Source: Anaerolineae bacterium
GTDB taxonomy: Bacteria; Chloroflexota; Anaerolineae; Anaerolineales; RBG-16-64-43
Direction: 5' to 3'
DNA length: 59,458 nucleotides
Assembly (NCBI GenBank): GCA_003141675.1
Contig: PLND01000034.1
Coordinates: forward strand, 88,164 to 147,621
Positions 8,562 through 17,654 of this stretch are shown one piece after another. Every line of letters starts with the position of its first letter. The first letter of the stretch is position 1. The notes under the pieces are model-generated. The model had not been told where the DNA came from and ran no database searches. It was given only the letters and a program-made list of their open reading frames with translations. Position numbers and translations under genes: made by a program.

Positions 8562-9431
8562 TCATGTGATCGGTATGAATCCGAGGGTTGTCACGACCTG
8601 TTGGGCTTCGGGATTGCGAATCCAATCCAGATATTCCTTGAGAGCGCCGGTGGGTTCCCCGTTGGTGTACATGTAGAGATCGCGCGCGATTGCGTAGGAA
8701 TGGTCCCGGACTGTCGTTGAGCTTGGTTCGATGAACGGCCCGGCCGGATCGAGCGCAAGGCCCAGCACTTTGACTTCCGAGGTGATGTAACCCAGACCGT
8801 CGTAACCGATCGCGTTGGGGTTCTGGCTTACTTCGGCGATGATTCCTTCCGAGGAGGGGAGCAACAGCGTGCTTGCGGCAAAGATCGTCTTGTCCGTCGG
8901 GTTTCCCAGCTGGATGACGGCTTGGAGAAAAAAAACGTGGGTTCCGGAATTCACTTCGCGCGAAACCCGCACGATCGGCCGGTCTTCTCCGCCGACATCC
9001 CTCCAATTGTTGATTTTCCCGGAGAAGATATCGGAAACCTGTCCGAGTGTCAGATTCGTGACGGGATTGGAAGGGTTGACGATCACACCGATCGCGTCCC
9101 GGGCAACGATGAATTGGAGCGGATAAACGCCGTTTTTTTTAGCTTCTTGTATCTCCGTATCTGTCATTGCGCGGGATACGTTGGCGATGTCGACCGTGTT
9201 GTTGATCAGCGCCGCGATTCCTATGCCGCTGCCGCCTCCGGAGACGGATATTTCCACCTGCGGAAATTCCTTGGCGTAGGCTTCCGCCCAGGCCAGCGCC
9301 AAATTGACCATGGTGTCGGACCCGCGGTTGGTGATGATATTGGATTGGTTCTTGTTCGAAGAAGAGGAAAAGGAGCACGCGGTAACCAGTAGGAAGAGCA
9401 CCACCGCAGACACTCGTCGCTCCCATCGCAT
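8562..9431 (-). CDS. pstS: Phosphate-binding lipoprotein PstS
   Basis: A 289-residue periplasmic/extracellular phosphate-binding protein. It starts with a lipoprotein signal: Arg-rich n-region, hydrophobic core and lipobox LVTAC with acceptor Cys19. The phosphate-binding segments RGSDTM and [12 protein letters not shown] are present, as is SREVNSGTHVFF. It delivers phosphate to PstC-PstA. A TACAAT -10 box ends 6 nt before the ATG with no ribosome binding site, so the operon transcript is probably leaderless. No phoU, phoR or phoB gene follows the operon, unlike many pst loci. Confidence 0.93.
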   Translation of the reverse strand: MRWERRVSAVVLFLLVTACSFSSSSNKNQSNIITNRGSDTMVNLALAWAEAYAKEFPQVEISVSGGGSGIGIAALINNTVDIANVSRAMTDTEIQEAKKNGVYPLQFIVARDAIGVIVNPSNPVTNLTLGQVSDIFSGKINNWRDVGGEDRPIVRVSREVNSGTHVFFLQAVIQLGNPTDKTIFAASTLLLPSSEGIIAEVSQNPNAIGYDGLGYITSEVKVLGLALDPAGPFIEPSSTTVRDHSYAIARDLYMYTNGEPTGALKEYLDWIRNPEAQQVVTTLGFIPIT

Positions 9432-9437
9432 GGCTTA

Positions 9438-9485
9438 ATTGTATCAGAAGAACGGCCGGAAAAGGGCGAAAAGATAGGGTAAAAT
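9438..9485. promoter_or_regulatory. Divergent pstS / pstB2 promoters
   Basis: On the minus strand TACAAT (9438-9443) lies 6 nt before the pstS ATG. On the plus strand TAAAAT (9480-9485) lies 7 nt before the pstB2 ATG at 9493. No ribosome binding site separates either -10 from its ATG, so both mRNAs are predicted to be leaderless. No E. coli-type Pho box is recognisable in the 61-bp gap. Confidence 0.55.
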
Positions 9486-9492
9486 AATCCCC

Positions 9493-10257
9493 ATGTCTCC
9501 GCTCGGGCCGAAATTCCAAATCACCAATCTGGATTTTTACTACGGACGGGTCCAGGCGCTCCATCGAATTTCCATGGAGATCGCTCAGCGCGAAATCACC
9601 GCGTTGATCGGCCCTTCTGGATGCGGAAAAAGCACTTTTTTACGATGCCTCAACCGCATGAACGATACCATTCCGGCGGTTCGAATGGAGGGAAAGGTGC
9701 TGCTCGACGGCCAGGATATTTACGCCCCGGATTTGGACGTGGCTGTCCTACGCCAGCGGGTGGGGATGGTTTTTCAGAAGCCAAATCCTTTCCCACAGTC
9801 GATTTTCGAAAATGTGGCCTTCGGTCCCCGGGTGCTGGGGTTGGATCATTCCGGAAGCCTGCCGGATCGAGTGGAATCCTCGCTCCGCCGGGCGGCGCTC
9901 TGGGACGACGTGAAAGACTCTCTGCACGAATCCGCGCTCAGCCTCTCGCTCGGACAGCAGCAGCGGCTCTGCATCGCCCGGGTGCTGGCCGTCGAGCCGG
10001 AAGTGATCTTGATGGACGAGCCGTGTTCGGCCCTTGACCCGATCGCCACAATGCGGATCGAGGAACTCATGCGCGCCCTGGCGGCGGATTTCACGATCGT
10101 AATCGTCACGCATAACATGCAGCAGGCGGCGAGGGTATCCGATAAAACCGGTCTGTTTTGGCTGGGAGAGCTGGTGGAATTCGACGCCACAGGGAAGATA
10201 TTCACCCGCCCGTCCAAGATGCAAACCGAGGATTACGTCACCGGACGCCTCGGATAG
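9493..10257 (+). CDS. pstB: Second PstB-type phosphate ATPase, divergent
   Basis: A 254-residue ABC ATPase of the PstB family, transcribed away from pstSCAB. Walker A is GPSGCGKST, the Q-loop [18 protein letters not shown] is canonical for PstB, Walker B is [13 protein letters not shown] and the switch His is in VTHNMQQA. The ABC signature is LSLGQQQRL instead of LSGGQQQRL, so the first signature Gly is Leu. Because it has no permeases of its own, it probably serves the same PstCA channel, either as an alternative subunit or paired with copy 1. It ends in the family's EDYVTGRLG tail. Confidence 0.9.
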   Translation: MSPLGPKFQITNLDFYYGRVQALHRISMEIAQREITALIGPSGCGKSTFLRCLNRMNDTIPAVRMEGKVLLDGQDIYAPDLDVAVLRQRVGMVFQKPNPFPQSIFENVAFGPRVLGLDHSGSLPDRVESSLRRAALWDDVKDSLHESALSLSLGQQQRLCIARVLAVEPEVILMDEPCSALDPIATMRIEELMRALAADFTIVIVTHNMQQAARVSDKTGLFWLGELVEFDATGKIFTRPSKMQTEDYVTGRLG

Positions 10258-10347
10258 TGGTTTTTTATTAATTCATAAGGAATTTGTATCCTTTCCTATC
10301 CTTTATAGCTATACTATTTCCAGCTGGAGAGTTCGCACAGGTTTGAA

Positions 10348-10791
10348 ATGGCCAACATCCGCCTGTCTGCCCTGGATCGGGATTTTTATAACCTTCTCAT
10401 TCGACAATCGGATGAGAAGCTTCGCGCTCTTGCCTTGGCTGCTTGCAACTATGCCGTGGAGAAAGTCGGTTTAAAGTATCCGGCCATTGATATCATCCTC
10501 CGGTCGCTGACGGATCGGAAGCCGCTGGACCCGGCGGAGTTTTCCGAACTGGGTAAATTGGTGGCGGCGCTGGATGCCATTCAAAGAGATATTCTTGAAC
10601 GTGAGAAATTGGGTAGAAAAACCGTCCAGGATAGGAAAGTTGCTTCGAGTCAGGCGCGGGCGGCAAATGCGGTGTATCTGGTGGCGGCCAACAAGGATCC
10701 GCTCTATGCCGCCCTGGAAGCCATTTACGAAGCGTACGTCGCGACCGATGATTGGCCCGCACTAAAATCTGCCTTGCTGGAAAAAATTTAA
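10348..10791 (+). CDS. Hypothetical all-helical protein
   Basis: A 147-residue protein I do not recognise. It looks entirely alpha-helical and soluble, rich in Ala, Leu, Arg and Asp, with no signal peptide, TM segment or cysteine cluster. A TATACT -10-like box lies at 10310-10315, giving a leader of about 25 nt. It is not PhoU by sequence, despite its position after the pst genes. Codon use looks normal for the window. It is convergent with the STAND ATPase gene at 10961 and separated from it by a palindromic repeat. Confidence 0.65.
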   Translation: MANIRLSALDRDFYNLLIRQSDEKLRALALAACNYAVEKVGLKYPAIDIILRSLTDRKPLDPAEFSELGKLVAALDAIQRDILEREKLGRKTVQDRKVASSQARAANAVYLVAANKDPLYAALEAIYEAYVATDDWPALKSALLEKI

Positions 10792-10829
10792 TAATAGATA
10801 TTAACAGGTTGTTGAAAAAGTCGGGATTT

Positions 10830-10865
10830 GTCATTGCGAGCGACCGAAAGGAGCGAAGCAATGAC
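10830..10865. repeat. GTCATTGCGAG-type palindromic repeat
   Basis: GTCATTGC at 10830 is mirrored by GCAATGAC ending at 10865, an imperfect palindrome. The stretch GTCGGGATTTGTCATTGCGAGC around it recurs at 51384, showing that this is one copy of a dispersed family. Confidence 0.75.
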
Positions 10866-10960
10866 ATCAATCTTGGTTTTCAGCACCCTGGTAATGAAGG
10901 TGTCGGTGCCCGCGATTGCTGGATCCGGTGCTTGGTTACCCTTCCTTTGGATTGTTGACT

Positions 10961-12040
10961 TCAGTGACCGGGAATATCTCCTGCCGGAGCCGTTTCGGAC
11001 GGTGGAGATTGGCGGGTCAGGAAATCCATCCAGACCTTACCGGGGGATTCATACTTTCCGTTCTCTTGAATAAGAAGGCATTGTCGTTCGAGGCGGCCCA
11101 GAACGGCCGCGTCGGATTCTGCAACTACGTTGGAAAAGGATATACCGACCACCCCAAGCAAAGTCCGTTTCTCGATTGCGGTCAGGTTCCGCCAGATATT
11201 TTCGATATAGGGTTTAATTTCCCGGATGGTGCGCTCTTCAATCCCGACCCGGTCGTCGGGGCATTCCATCGCATGACAACATGCTGTTTGAAGAATCAAC
11301 GGATGACCTCCTGCCACCCCATAGAGAAAATTGGACAGATCCGTGGAGAAGGGGCGGCCGGTTCGCTGCGCAGGCTTTTGGATTAAATCCCGCGCGTCTT
11401 CTTCCGGTAGCAGGCCGAGGTGCAGTGGGGTAAAAATATTAAAGAAGGGGCTGGAAAGAATTTCTCCAGAGCGGCCGGAGTATGTCAGGTCGATGAGCGG
11501 GCGGGCGGTGGCGGTGAGATAGGCTAATCGGAATCTGCCCGCCGCGGATCGCAATGCGTTAAAGAAGGGGAGGTCTACCCGGGGATTAGAGTTCAGCCGT
11601 TCGAAGTGATCCAGAAGGAAGACAACCTGCACTCCGCGCCGGTTGAGCGCACGAACGGCGGATTCAAATGCCAGGCGCGAAGGGGATGCGATAGCTTTGC
11701 GAAGCTCAACTTCTTGCGGCAGACTGCGGGATTCCATTTCCACCATCAGCATCGCAGCGAAATGGTGGAACACTCCCTGAGAAGATTCTTCCTCCAGCGC
11801 CACGCAATCTACATAGCTAACCAGACTTCCATTCCATAGTCCGATTTCTGCGGCGGTGCGCGGCCGGGTCAGTTGCAGCAGGAGAGAGGTCTTTCCAATT
11901 CCCGGCGGCCCGACGAGTGAGACGGATTGATTGCCACGCAAAAATTGGGCGATCTCCAGCAGTTCGAGGCTCCTGCCAAAGAACATTTCAGAAGAAAGAA
12001 CCGGCGTTCGGGATGAATAAGGATTCATCTGGTCTGACAT
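10961..12040 (-). CDS. STAND-type AAA ATPase
   Basis: A 359-residue P-loop ATPase of the STAND/AAA_16 type. An N-terminal FFGR element is followed by Walker A GPPGIGKTSLL (about 44-54) and a Walker B-like VVFLLDHFERL (about 134-144). A later SSPFFNIFTPLHLGLLPEEDARDLI segment is shared almost word for word with the proteins at 17655 and, more loosely, 13656. Such ATPases usually act as switches whose fused or partner domain gives the output, but this copy has only a short, undetermined C-terminus. It lies downstream of the polymer-forming gene, across a strong terminator, so it has its own transcript. No function can be assigned. Confidence 0.75.
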   Translation of the reverse strand: MSDQMNPYSSRTPVLSSEMFFGRSLELLEIAQFLRGNQSVSLVGPPGIGKTSLLLQLTRPRTAAEIGLWNGSLVSYVDCVALEEESSQGVFHHFAAMLMVEMESRSLPQEVELRKAIASPSRLAFESAVRALNRRGVQVVFLLDHFERLNSNPRVDLPFFNALRSAAGRFRLAYLTATARPLIDLTYSGRSGEILSSPFFNIFTPLHLGLLPEEDARDLIQKPAQRTGRPFSTDLSNFLYGVAGGHPLILQTACCHAMECPDDRVGIEERTIREIKPYIENIWRNLTAIEKRTLLGVVGISFSNVVAESDAAVLGRLERQCLLIQENGKYESPGKVWMDFLTRQSPPSETAPAGDIPGH

Positions 12041-12146
12041 AATTCACCCGGAAAAGAAGTTCAGTGACTCTTGAAGATGTCACTCCAAGCTCCATTCGGA
12101 GCGTGGAGTGGCGTCCTTTTGACATACAAACGAAATTGAAAACGGT

Positions 12147-12191
12147 AAACGCCGGTCTGCGCATTGGTAGTATGCGCAGACCGGCGTTTTT
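12147..12191. terminator. Strong bidirectional terminator hairpin
   Basis: A perfect 17-bp stem (12147-12163 with 12173-12189) with a 9-nt loop is flanked by T-rich ends on both strands (TTTTT on plus, TTT on minus). It ends the minus-strand operon whose last gene stops at 12204. Confidence 0.85.
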
Positions 12192-12203
12192 ACAACGACC
12201 GAC

Positions 12204-13616
12204 TTAGGCAGCTGGTTTACGATTGATCCACCAGTCGCGGAAGACCAGCCAGATGGCTCCGGAACCGGACAGTATTGCGAACACACTGACCAGGATTCCC
12301 AGGAACGGGATCGCGTTCATCATTGTCAGCAGGAAGATACCCACCAGCAGAGGCCAGAACATACTGGCGGAATAGTCCTTGCGGATCAGGCGGAAGAGCA
12401 CATCGCCGATCAGCATCGCCACCACCAGTTTGCTTCCGAACTGTGCCAGAGCCAGGAAGACCGCTCCGGAAAGTCCGATGGCCGAGAAACCAATCCCGAA
12501 TACAACCCCCATCAGACCGAATAACGTGACCACCCCAATCGCAAGGCCGAGCAGCAGAACCGTGATGATTGCCAGGACTAAGGCTACCATGCCGACTAGC
12601 AAGACCAGGAATCCCCATCCCAGCGAGGGCAGGGGTTTATCGCGCAGCGTTCCCGCTGTGCGCGAGAGCAGCTTGGGGCAAAGCCATACCGCCAGCGCGC
12701 CGAGCAGCAGCAGCGTTAGGAACTCCCGGACGGCGGCAAAGACGTATTCGAGGAAGAAGGCCGCGAAGCTCCACGCGCGCGGGGCGGCATTGATCTCGAT
12801 GATAGTCCCGCTGGAGGAATTATTCTGCGCGGCGCGGTAATGATATTGCACGCCTCCTGCGGGGGTAATATTAATTCCCGCGGCTTGCTCGACGGCGCTG
12901 GAATAATCCAGTTTGCCGCCGATCTGTGCAGTGGATGTGATCGACAGCCCGGGTGGAAGAATCCGGGTCACCTGCGGGTAGGGCAAGAATTGCATGGCTG
13001 TCGCTTGGTTGGAATCCTTGGATGGTTCGCCGATTTCGACGGTTATATTCCTACCGACACTTCCCGAGACTTCGAGAGCGCCGGCGGCAGCGTTCACGTC
13101 CCGGCCGACGGTTCCATCCAGCAGGATTTGATACCCGGCCGCTTCAACATCCCGGTCGATTGAGGACCCGGATTGAAGCTCCATACTGAAACCGGCGGCG
13201 TAGAGGTTGCCGTTCACCTTGGCATTGGGCCCGAGGATCAAACTGCTGCCGGCGAAGAACACGCTGTTCTCCACGGTTCCATTGATTGTGACGGATCCAC
13301 CGGCCACGATCAGATTTCCTTTCACCACGCCGGTGATGGTGACGCTCGATCCGCCGGTGATGACGTCGCCGTTGACAGTGCCCCCGATGGTCACGTAGGT
13401 GGCACCCGTGATGAGTGTTCCGTTGACGGTGCCGGCCATGTTGACATTCGTGTCGGTGAGGACGAGATCATCGTTGATCACCTCATCTGCCGCCACGGTG
13501 CCACTCTTATTCACTTCCAGCGCGCGGACGGTCTGTACGCTGCCCACGGCCAGGACGAACACCAGCCCGAGGGCAAGCAGCAGACGGTTCCAAAGAGTGC
13601 GAGATACAGATTTCAT
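12204..13616 (-). CDS. Secreted polymer-forming (bactofilin-like) repeat + membrane protein
   Basis: A 470-residue protein. A signal peptide (about 1-33) is followed by a long beta-helical stretch of short repeats such as GTVNGTLITGATYVTIGGTV and GDVITGGSSVTITG (about 35-190). These resemble bactofilin/polymer-forming repeats but lie on the outside. The C-terminal ~190 residues carry several long TM segments. The ATG at 13616 has an excellent AAGGAG site 7 nt upstream. It starts 39 nt after the sensor-STAND gene, so it may be its operon partner. In cytoplasmic bactofilins this fold assembles filaments; here an exported, membrane-tethered version suggests a cell-envelope scaffold (inference). 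Confidence 0.75.
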   Translation of the reverse strand: MKSVSRTLWNRLLLALGLVFVLAVGSVQTVRALEVNKSGTVAADEVINDDLVLTDTNVNMAGTVNGTLITGATYVTIGGTVNGDVITGGSSVTITGVVKGNLIVAGGSVTINGTVENSVFFAGSSLILGPNAKVNGNLYAAGFSMELQSGSSIDRDVEAAGYQILLDGTVGRDVNAAAGALEVSGSVGRNITVEIGEPSKDSNQATAMQFLPYPQVTRILPPGLSITSTAQIGGKLDYSSAVEQAAGINITPAGGVQYHYRAAQNNSSSGTIIEINAAPRAWSFAAFFLEYVFAAVREFLTLLLLGALAVWLCPKLLSRTAGTLRDKPLPSLGWGFLVLLVGMVALVLAIITVLLLGLAIGVVTLFGLMGVVFGIGFSAIGLSGAVFLALAQFGSKLVVAMLIGDVLFRLIRKDYSASMFWPLLVGIFLLTMMNAIPFLGILVSVFAILSGSGAIWLVFRDWWINRKPAA

Positions 13617-13655
13617 GGTAGTCTCCTTTTTCTTGAGCAAATGGTCAAACGGATT

Positions 13656-16600
13656 TCAACCCCGGGCCTTTTCCTCGGCGAGAATCCGGTCCAGGGAGCG
13701 GCTTTTTTCCACCCACAATCCCAGCAGCCCAAGTTTCCAGGCGTACGCCTCGCCGAAGGGAGGTTCGGGCCGCTGGAATGCGGTGAAGATGTCCCGTGCG
13801 GCAAGATCCCGGAACGCCCCGCCGAGCGCGTCCGCATCGACGGAGATCCCCTGCCGCTTGAGCTCTTCTGCCGCCTGGCCCGGGGCGAGCGAGCCGGTGC
13901 CGCTGAGCCGGCTCATGGCAAACAGGGCAAGTTTTTGTTCCCGGGTGGAATCCATCCATAAATAGACGAAGTGGGCTTCGCCGGTGGTCAAGATTTCATC
14001 GACCGACGCATTGACGTCGGCCACGGTGACATAATTGCGCCGCTGCCGGTTGTGGCGGTTGACCAGGCTGTGGCAGATCAGTTGTAAAAAGTACGGATGG
14101 CCGGCCGTCACCCGCCAGATTTTTTCCAGCGCGAGATCGTCGCAGCCCATCCCGTACTCCGCCACCGGTTCCTGGATCAGGCGCACGGCTTCCTCCCGGG
14201 AGAGAAAACCGATGTGCCGGTATAGGCTGATATTGAACAGCACGCTCCAATAGGCGGAGGCCAGTTCCTCGAGCCGGTGCGTTCCGCAAAAGATCACGCT
14301 TAGATTCTCCACATGCTGGATCAGATGCCGTAGAAAGGGAAAGATCGAGGCGTCCAAGGAACCGCGCCGGGTGGCGGATTCCAATTCCTCGAATTCATCC
14401 AGGAGCAGTAGTAGGTGGCATCCGCCCAGGCATAGGCGCACGGAGGAAAGAAAACTTTTTTCGAACAATGCCGTCGGGTGTTCCGCAAAGGCCGCGAGGT
14501 CGGGCGGGGGGATCTTCCACCCGCGTTCCGCCAGCGCGAGGGAAATTTCCGTCGCCACCGCGTGCAGGAAGGCCGGCAGGCCGGGATCGAGCGCCAGCGC
14601 CTGCCCGTCGAGGTAGACCGGCAGGAAATTGTCGCCCAGCCGCAATGGCAGCTGCTTGAGTAGGGAGGATTTTCCGGTCCGGCGCGAACCGATCAGCACC
14701 AGGTTGTTGCGATGGGCGGCCGCAAGCTGCTCGAGAAGAAATTCCATCACATCTTCGCGGCCGAAAAACATCTGCGAACCCGCTTTGAGGGGAATGCCCA
14801 CAACGTAGGGATTCGGGATGCGGGTGAACTCGCCGGCCGACTCGAGCAACTGGATTGAATCGGCGAAGCTCTCGCATTGATTCTCCCCGCGCGGATCGGC
14901 ATAGTGGATTTCAAACACCAAGCGGAAGCGGCGAACGTCGGGCGCAAGCGAGGGCCGGATGCGCAATTCGACCTGGGTTTCCTCGCCGGGGCCCAGGCTG
15001 GGAATATTGGGAGCGTCGACGAGGCTTTCGTATTCCATCGAAGGCATCGGGCGCACTTCCAGACGCTGTGCGGATCCGCGGCCGGCGTTGCGCAGAGAAA
15101 GCACGACGGTGATTTCATCCGCCTGCCACAGGTGGCGGGTCAGGAATTCGCAAACGATCTGTGCGCGGGATTGCAGCTCGCCCATCGCGGCCTTCGCAAT
15201 GTCGGTCCAATGCGCGGCGATGCCACGGATGATCGGGCGGTCGGCGCATCCGAGGTCGGACCGGGCGGCTCCGTCCAGCTTCCTCAGGCCCTCGACCGCA
15301 CCCGCAAGGTAAGCCAATTTGTCCCGGGCCGTGTCCACGCGTTCGTAGGCCCGCAGGGACTCGGAGATGCCTCCGAGTTCGCCCAGCGCCCTGGTCAGGC
15401 TGGCGAGGAATTCTTCCCCTTCGGACGAACTTTGATTTTCGGTCTTCGACGGCAAGTCCGTCGCTGATTTCCAACCGGCGATATCCGACACAGAACCCGC
15501 GGCGAGTGCATCCCGACAGCTGCTATACACAGCCTGCGCCGCCGCTCCGCCGGATATGGGTTGCGTAGAACGCATGAGCGGATCGAGCGCCGCAAGAATG
15601 ATCCGAAGGCCCCCGGGCAGCATCTCCGCTGAAACACGGTCTTCCAGCAGGTAGCCGTACCCTCCCGCCAGTCGGGCAAGCTCATCCGCTCCGGAGCTTT
15701 TCAAAGCGCTGGATAAATTTGCCACAAGCGCGGCCGCTTCCGGGTCGTGCTCCGATTCCTGTACGAGGCGGTGGAATTCCATTAGCGCCAAATCCGGACG
15801 GGCGAGGATTCGATCCGCGGTGGCTTCGGCGCGCCCCAGGGGCGAATTACGGCGGTCCTCCAGCTGCTTTTCGGCTTCCATCCGCTGGCGGGTTTCAGTT
15901 TGTTTCTCGTCGATCAACTGGGCGACGCGGATGGAGGTTCCCGCCTGTTCTGCCAGCCCCAGCAGAAGGGAATGGTCTTCATGCGAATAACCTTCTCCGG
16001 AAAGCCGCGGCCCCAGGGCGAGAATTCCTACCGGCGCGCTGTTGCCGGGCTGCGGAGCGGTGAGCGGAACCAGCAGTGGAAAGGGAAGCGCACCTGGCTG
16101 GGCGACGATCCCGCCGGTTCCCAATCGCCGGAGATCCTCTGGATTCAGAATCAGGTCGGCGTTTGCCTCGGAGGGAATTCGCAGGGAATATGCGTTCGGA
16201 AACCGGTTACCCGCACCGCGCAGATAGATTGCGGCATAGCGGATATGGAGTAGTTCGGCCACCCGGTCTACGAGCGTCCGCTGCAATTCCGGGAGCTCGA
16301 TAAGCGTACGCAGTTCGCGTCCGAATTCAGTGAAGGCTCGCCGGAAATCGACCTTTTCCCGGTAGAAACGCCGATCGATAAAAATCTGCACCCGGTCGCG
16401 CAGAGGGCGGAACAAGGCGGCGATGATGAGCGTCGAACCAACCAAAACCCAGTCCGATCCCTGCCCGGTAATCGCCTGGACCAGCGCCTGGAAAAAATAA
16501 ATGCTGATGAAATACACCGCCGCGAGCAAACCGGTCAATAGACCATAGACTACCGTGCGGTTGATGAGGACGTCCACATCCCAGAGCCGATAGCGTAGGA

Positions 16601-17552
16601 CGGCGACCATCAGAAACATCGGCACCAGAACCAGCGTGGTGGAAAAAACCAGCTGGCCGGCGGTTTGGAAAATCAACCTCGCCGACCCGGTCTCGCGCAA
16701 GGGTGCCAGGAAGACCGGAGGAAGGTAATACCAAAGGGATGCGAACACCGCTACCGCCAGGCTGAACACCACCAGTTTTGTCTGTTGCCTTTCCGCAGGA
16801 TCGGAGGTGTGCAGATAGCGGTAGACCTGCGCCGCCGCTCCGGCGCCGAACCCACCGACGAGCATGGAGACGAACCCGATGGTGCGTACGGACTCCACCG
16901 CTTGGGCGAAAGTTCCGGTGGTGACGTCGGTCCCCAGTAACCAGGCGATCAATTGAACGGCGGAATGCACGGGGTTGAGCCATGCGAGTGAACTTACGGT
17001 CGTGGTAACTTCCGGGAAAACCAGCAATGCAGTAAGCCAGACGCCGAGAAAGAGCGCCAGCGGCCTGGTCCACAGAGGAAAAAATCGTCCGTTCGGGAAA
17101 AGAAAGATGGTCAGTCCCGCCGTGGCGATTCCAATAACCTGAACGAGACGGGTGAGCCATTGCAGTGAAGGAATTGTGATAATGGGAAAAACGGTTGCGC
17201 CGAAGGTCAAGAGCGCGGTGGCAACCAATAAAGCCATGCCTTCGTCGCGTTTTGACCAAAAGAGAACAAATGCGGAGGCGGTGAAGGATAAAACCACGAT
17301 CAGTTGGAGGACCATCCGAAGGATGGCGTAATCGGATGGCTGTATCCCGACCTGTTGCAGCGTCGCCAGCTCCGCTGCTGGCAGGGTAGGGGAGATCCAG
17401 GCGGTATTCACGCCGATGGAATAGACGATCATCGCCAGCAGTGCGGCGGCGAGAAGGATCCAGAGGGAACGCGCAAATGTCAGAGCCCGGTTCCGGGAGC
17501 GGACGAAATGCGGAAGATAATTGCGAGCAATGGTTTCCGGCGAGGTGTTCAT
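13656..17552 (-). CDS. Multi-TM GAF sensor fused to STAND ATPase
   Basis: A 1298-residue protein with an unusual layout. Residues ~28-395 hold about ten TM segments and end in DVDVLINRTVVYGLL and RDRVQIFIDRRFYREKVDF. This module normally precedes the GAF domain of membrane histidine kinases in Chloroflexota. A GAF domain follows (~412-545), then a short coiled coil (~545-580), a helical region, and a CARDB-like beta domain (~805-905). Last is a STAND ATPase with Walker A GSRRTGKSSLL (~957) and Walker B LLLLLDEFEEL (~1040). No kinase H-box or HATPase domain is present, so the output appears to be the ATPase. A TGC-TATAGA -10 lies 4 nt before the ATG (leaderless). It probably senses a membrane or cytosolic signal; the ligand is unknown. 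Confidence 0.8.
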   Translation of the reverse strand: MNTSPETIARNYLPHFVRSRNRALTFARSLWILLAAALLAMIVYSIGVNTAWISPTLPAAELATLQQVGIQPSDYAILRMVLQLIVVLSFTASAFVLFWSKRDEGMALLVATALLTFGATVFPIITIPSLQWLTRLVQVIGIATAGLTIFLFPNGRFFPLWTRPLALFLGVWLTALLVFPEVTTTVSSLAWLNPVHSAVQLIAWLLGTDVTTGTFAQAVESVRTIGFVSMLVGGFGAGAAAQVYRYLHTSDPAERQQTKLVVFSLAVAVFASLWYYLPPVFLAPLRETGSARLIFQTAGQLVFSTTLVLVPMFLMVAVLRYRLWDVDVLINRTVVYGLLTGLLAAVYFISIYFFQALVQAITGQGSDWVLVGSTLIIAALFRPLRDRVQIFIDRRFYREKVDFRRAFTEFGRELRTLIELPELQRTLVDRVAELLHIRYAAIYLRGAGNRFPNAYSLRIPSEANADLILNPEDLRRLGTGGIVAQPGALPFPLLVPLTAPQPGNSAPVGILALGPRLSGEGYSHEDHSLLLGLAEQAGTSIRVAQLIDEKQTETRQRMEAEKQLEDRRNSPLGRAEATADRILARPDLALMEFHRLVQESEHDPEAAALVANLSSALKSSGADELARLAGGYGYLLEDRVSAEMLPGGLRIILAALDPLMRSTQPISGGAAAQAVYSSCRDALAAGSVSDIAGWKSATDLPSKTENQSSSEGEEFLASLTRALGELGGISESLRAYERVDTARDKLAYLAGAVEGLRKLDGAARSDLGCADRPIIRGIAAHWTDIAKAAMGELQSRAQIVCEFLTRHLWQADEITVVLSLRNAGRGSAQRLEVRPMPSMEYESLVDAPNIPSLGPGEETQVELRIRPSLAPDVRRFRLVFEIHYADPRGENQCESFADSIQLLESAGEFTRIPNPYVVGIPLKAGSQMFFGREDVMEFLLEQLAAAHRNNLVLIGSRRTGKSSLLKQLPLRLGDNFLPVYLDGQALALDPGLPAFLHAVATEISLALAERGWKIPPPDLAAFAEHPTALFEKSFLSSVRLCLGGCHLLLLLDEFEELESATRRGSLDASIFPFLRHLIQHVENLSVIFCGTHRLEELASAYWSVLFNISLYRHIGFLSREEAVRLIQEPVAEYGMGCDDLALEKIWRVTAGHPYFLQLICHSLVNRHNRQRRNYVTVADVNASVDEILTTGEAHFVYLWMDSTREQKLALFAMSRLSGTGSLAPGQAAEELKRQGISVDADALGGAFRDLAARDIFTAFQRPEPPFGEAYAWKLGLLGLWVEKSRSLDRILAEEKARG

Positions 17553-17556
17553 ACTT

Positions 17557-17565
17557 TCTATAGCA
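17557..17565 (-). promoter_or_regulatory. Extended -10 of sensor-STAND gene
   Basis: On the minus strand TGC (17565-17563) directly precedes TATAGA (17562-17557), which ends 4 nt before the ATG at 17552. There is no ribosome binding site, so initiation is likely on a leaderless mRNA. Confidence 0.45.
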
Positions 17566-17654
17566 TATCGTGGCGGTCGAAGAGCCGCCAGGGCCGGGGA
17601 GGGGGTATTGTGTGCCGATTGCGGGTCGATTGCGGGGAGACGCGATTGGCGGGT

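Noticed and set aside
9432-9492. Pho box between pstS and pstB2
   Set aside because: No CTGTCAT-like direct repeats are present in the 61-bp gap.
10348-10791. PhoU, suggested by its place after pst genes
   Set aside because: The sequence has none of the PhoU metal-binding E/D-x3-D repeats that I can recognise, so I kept it as hypothetical.
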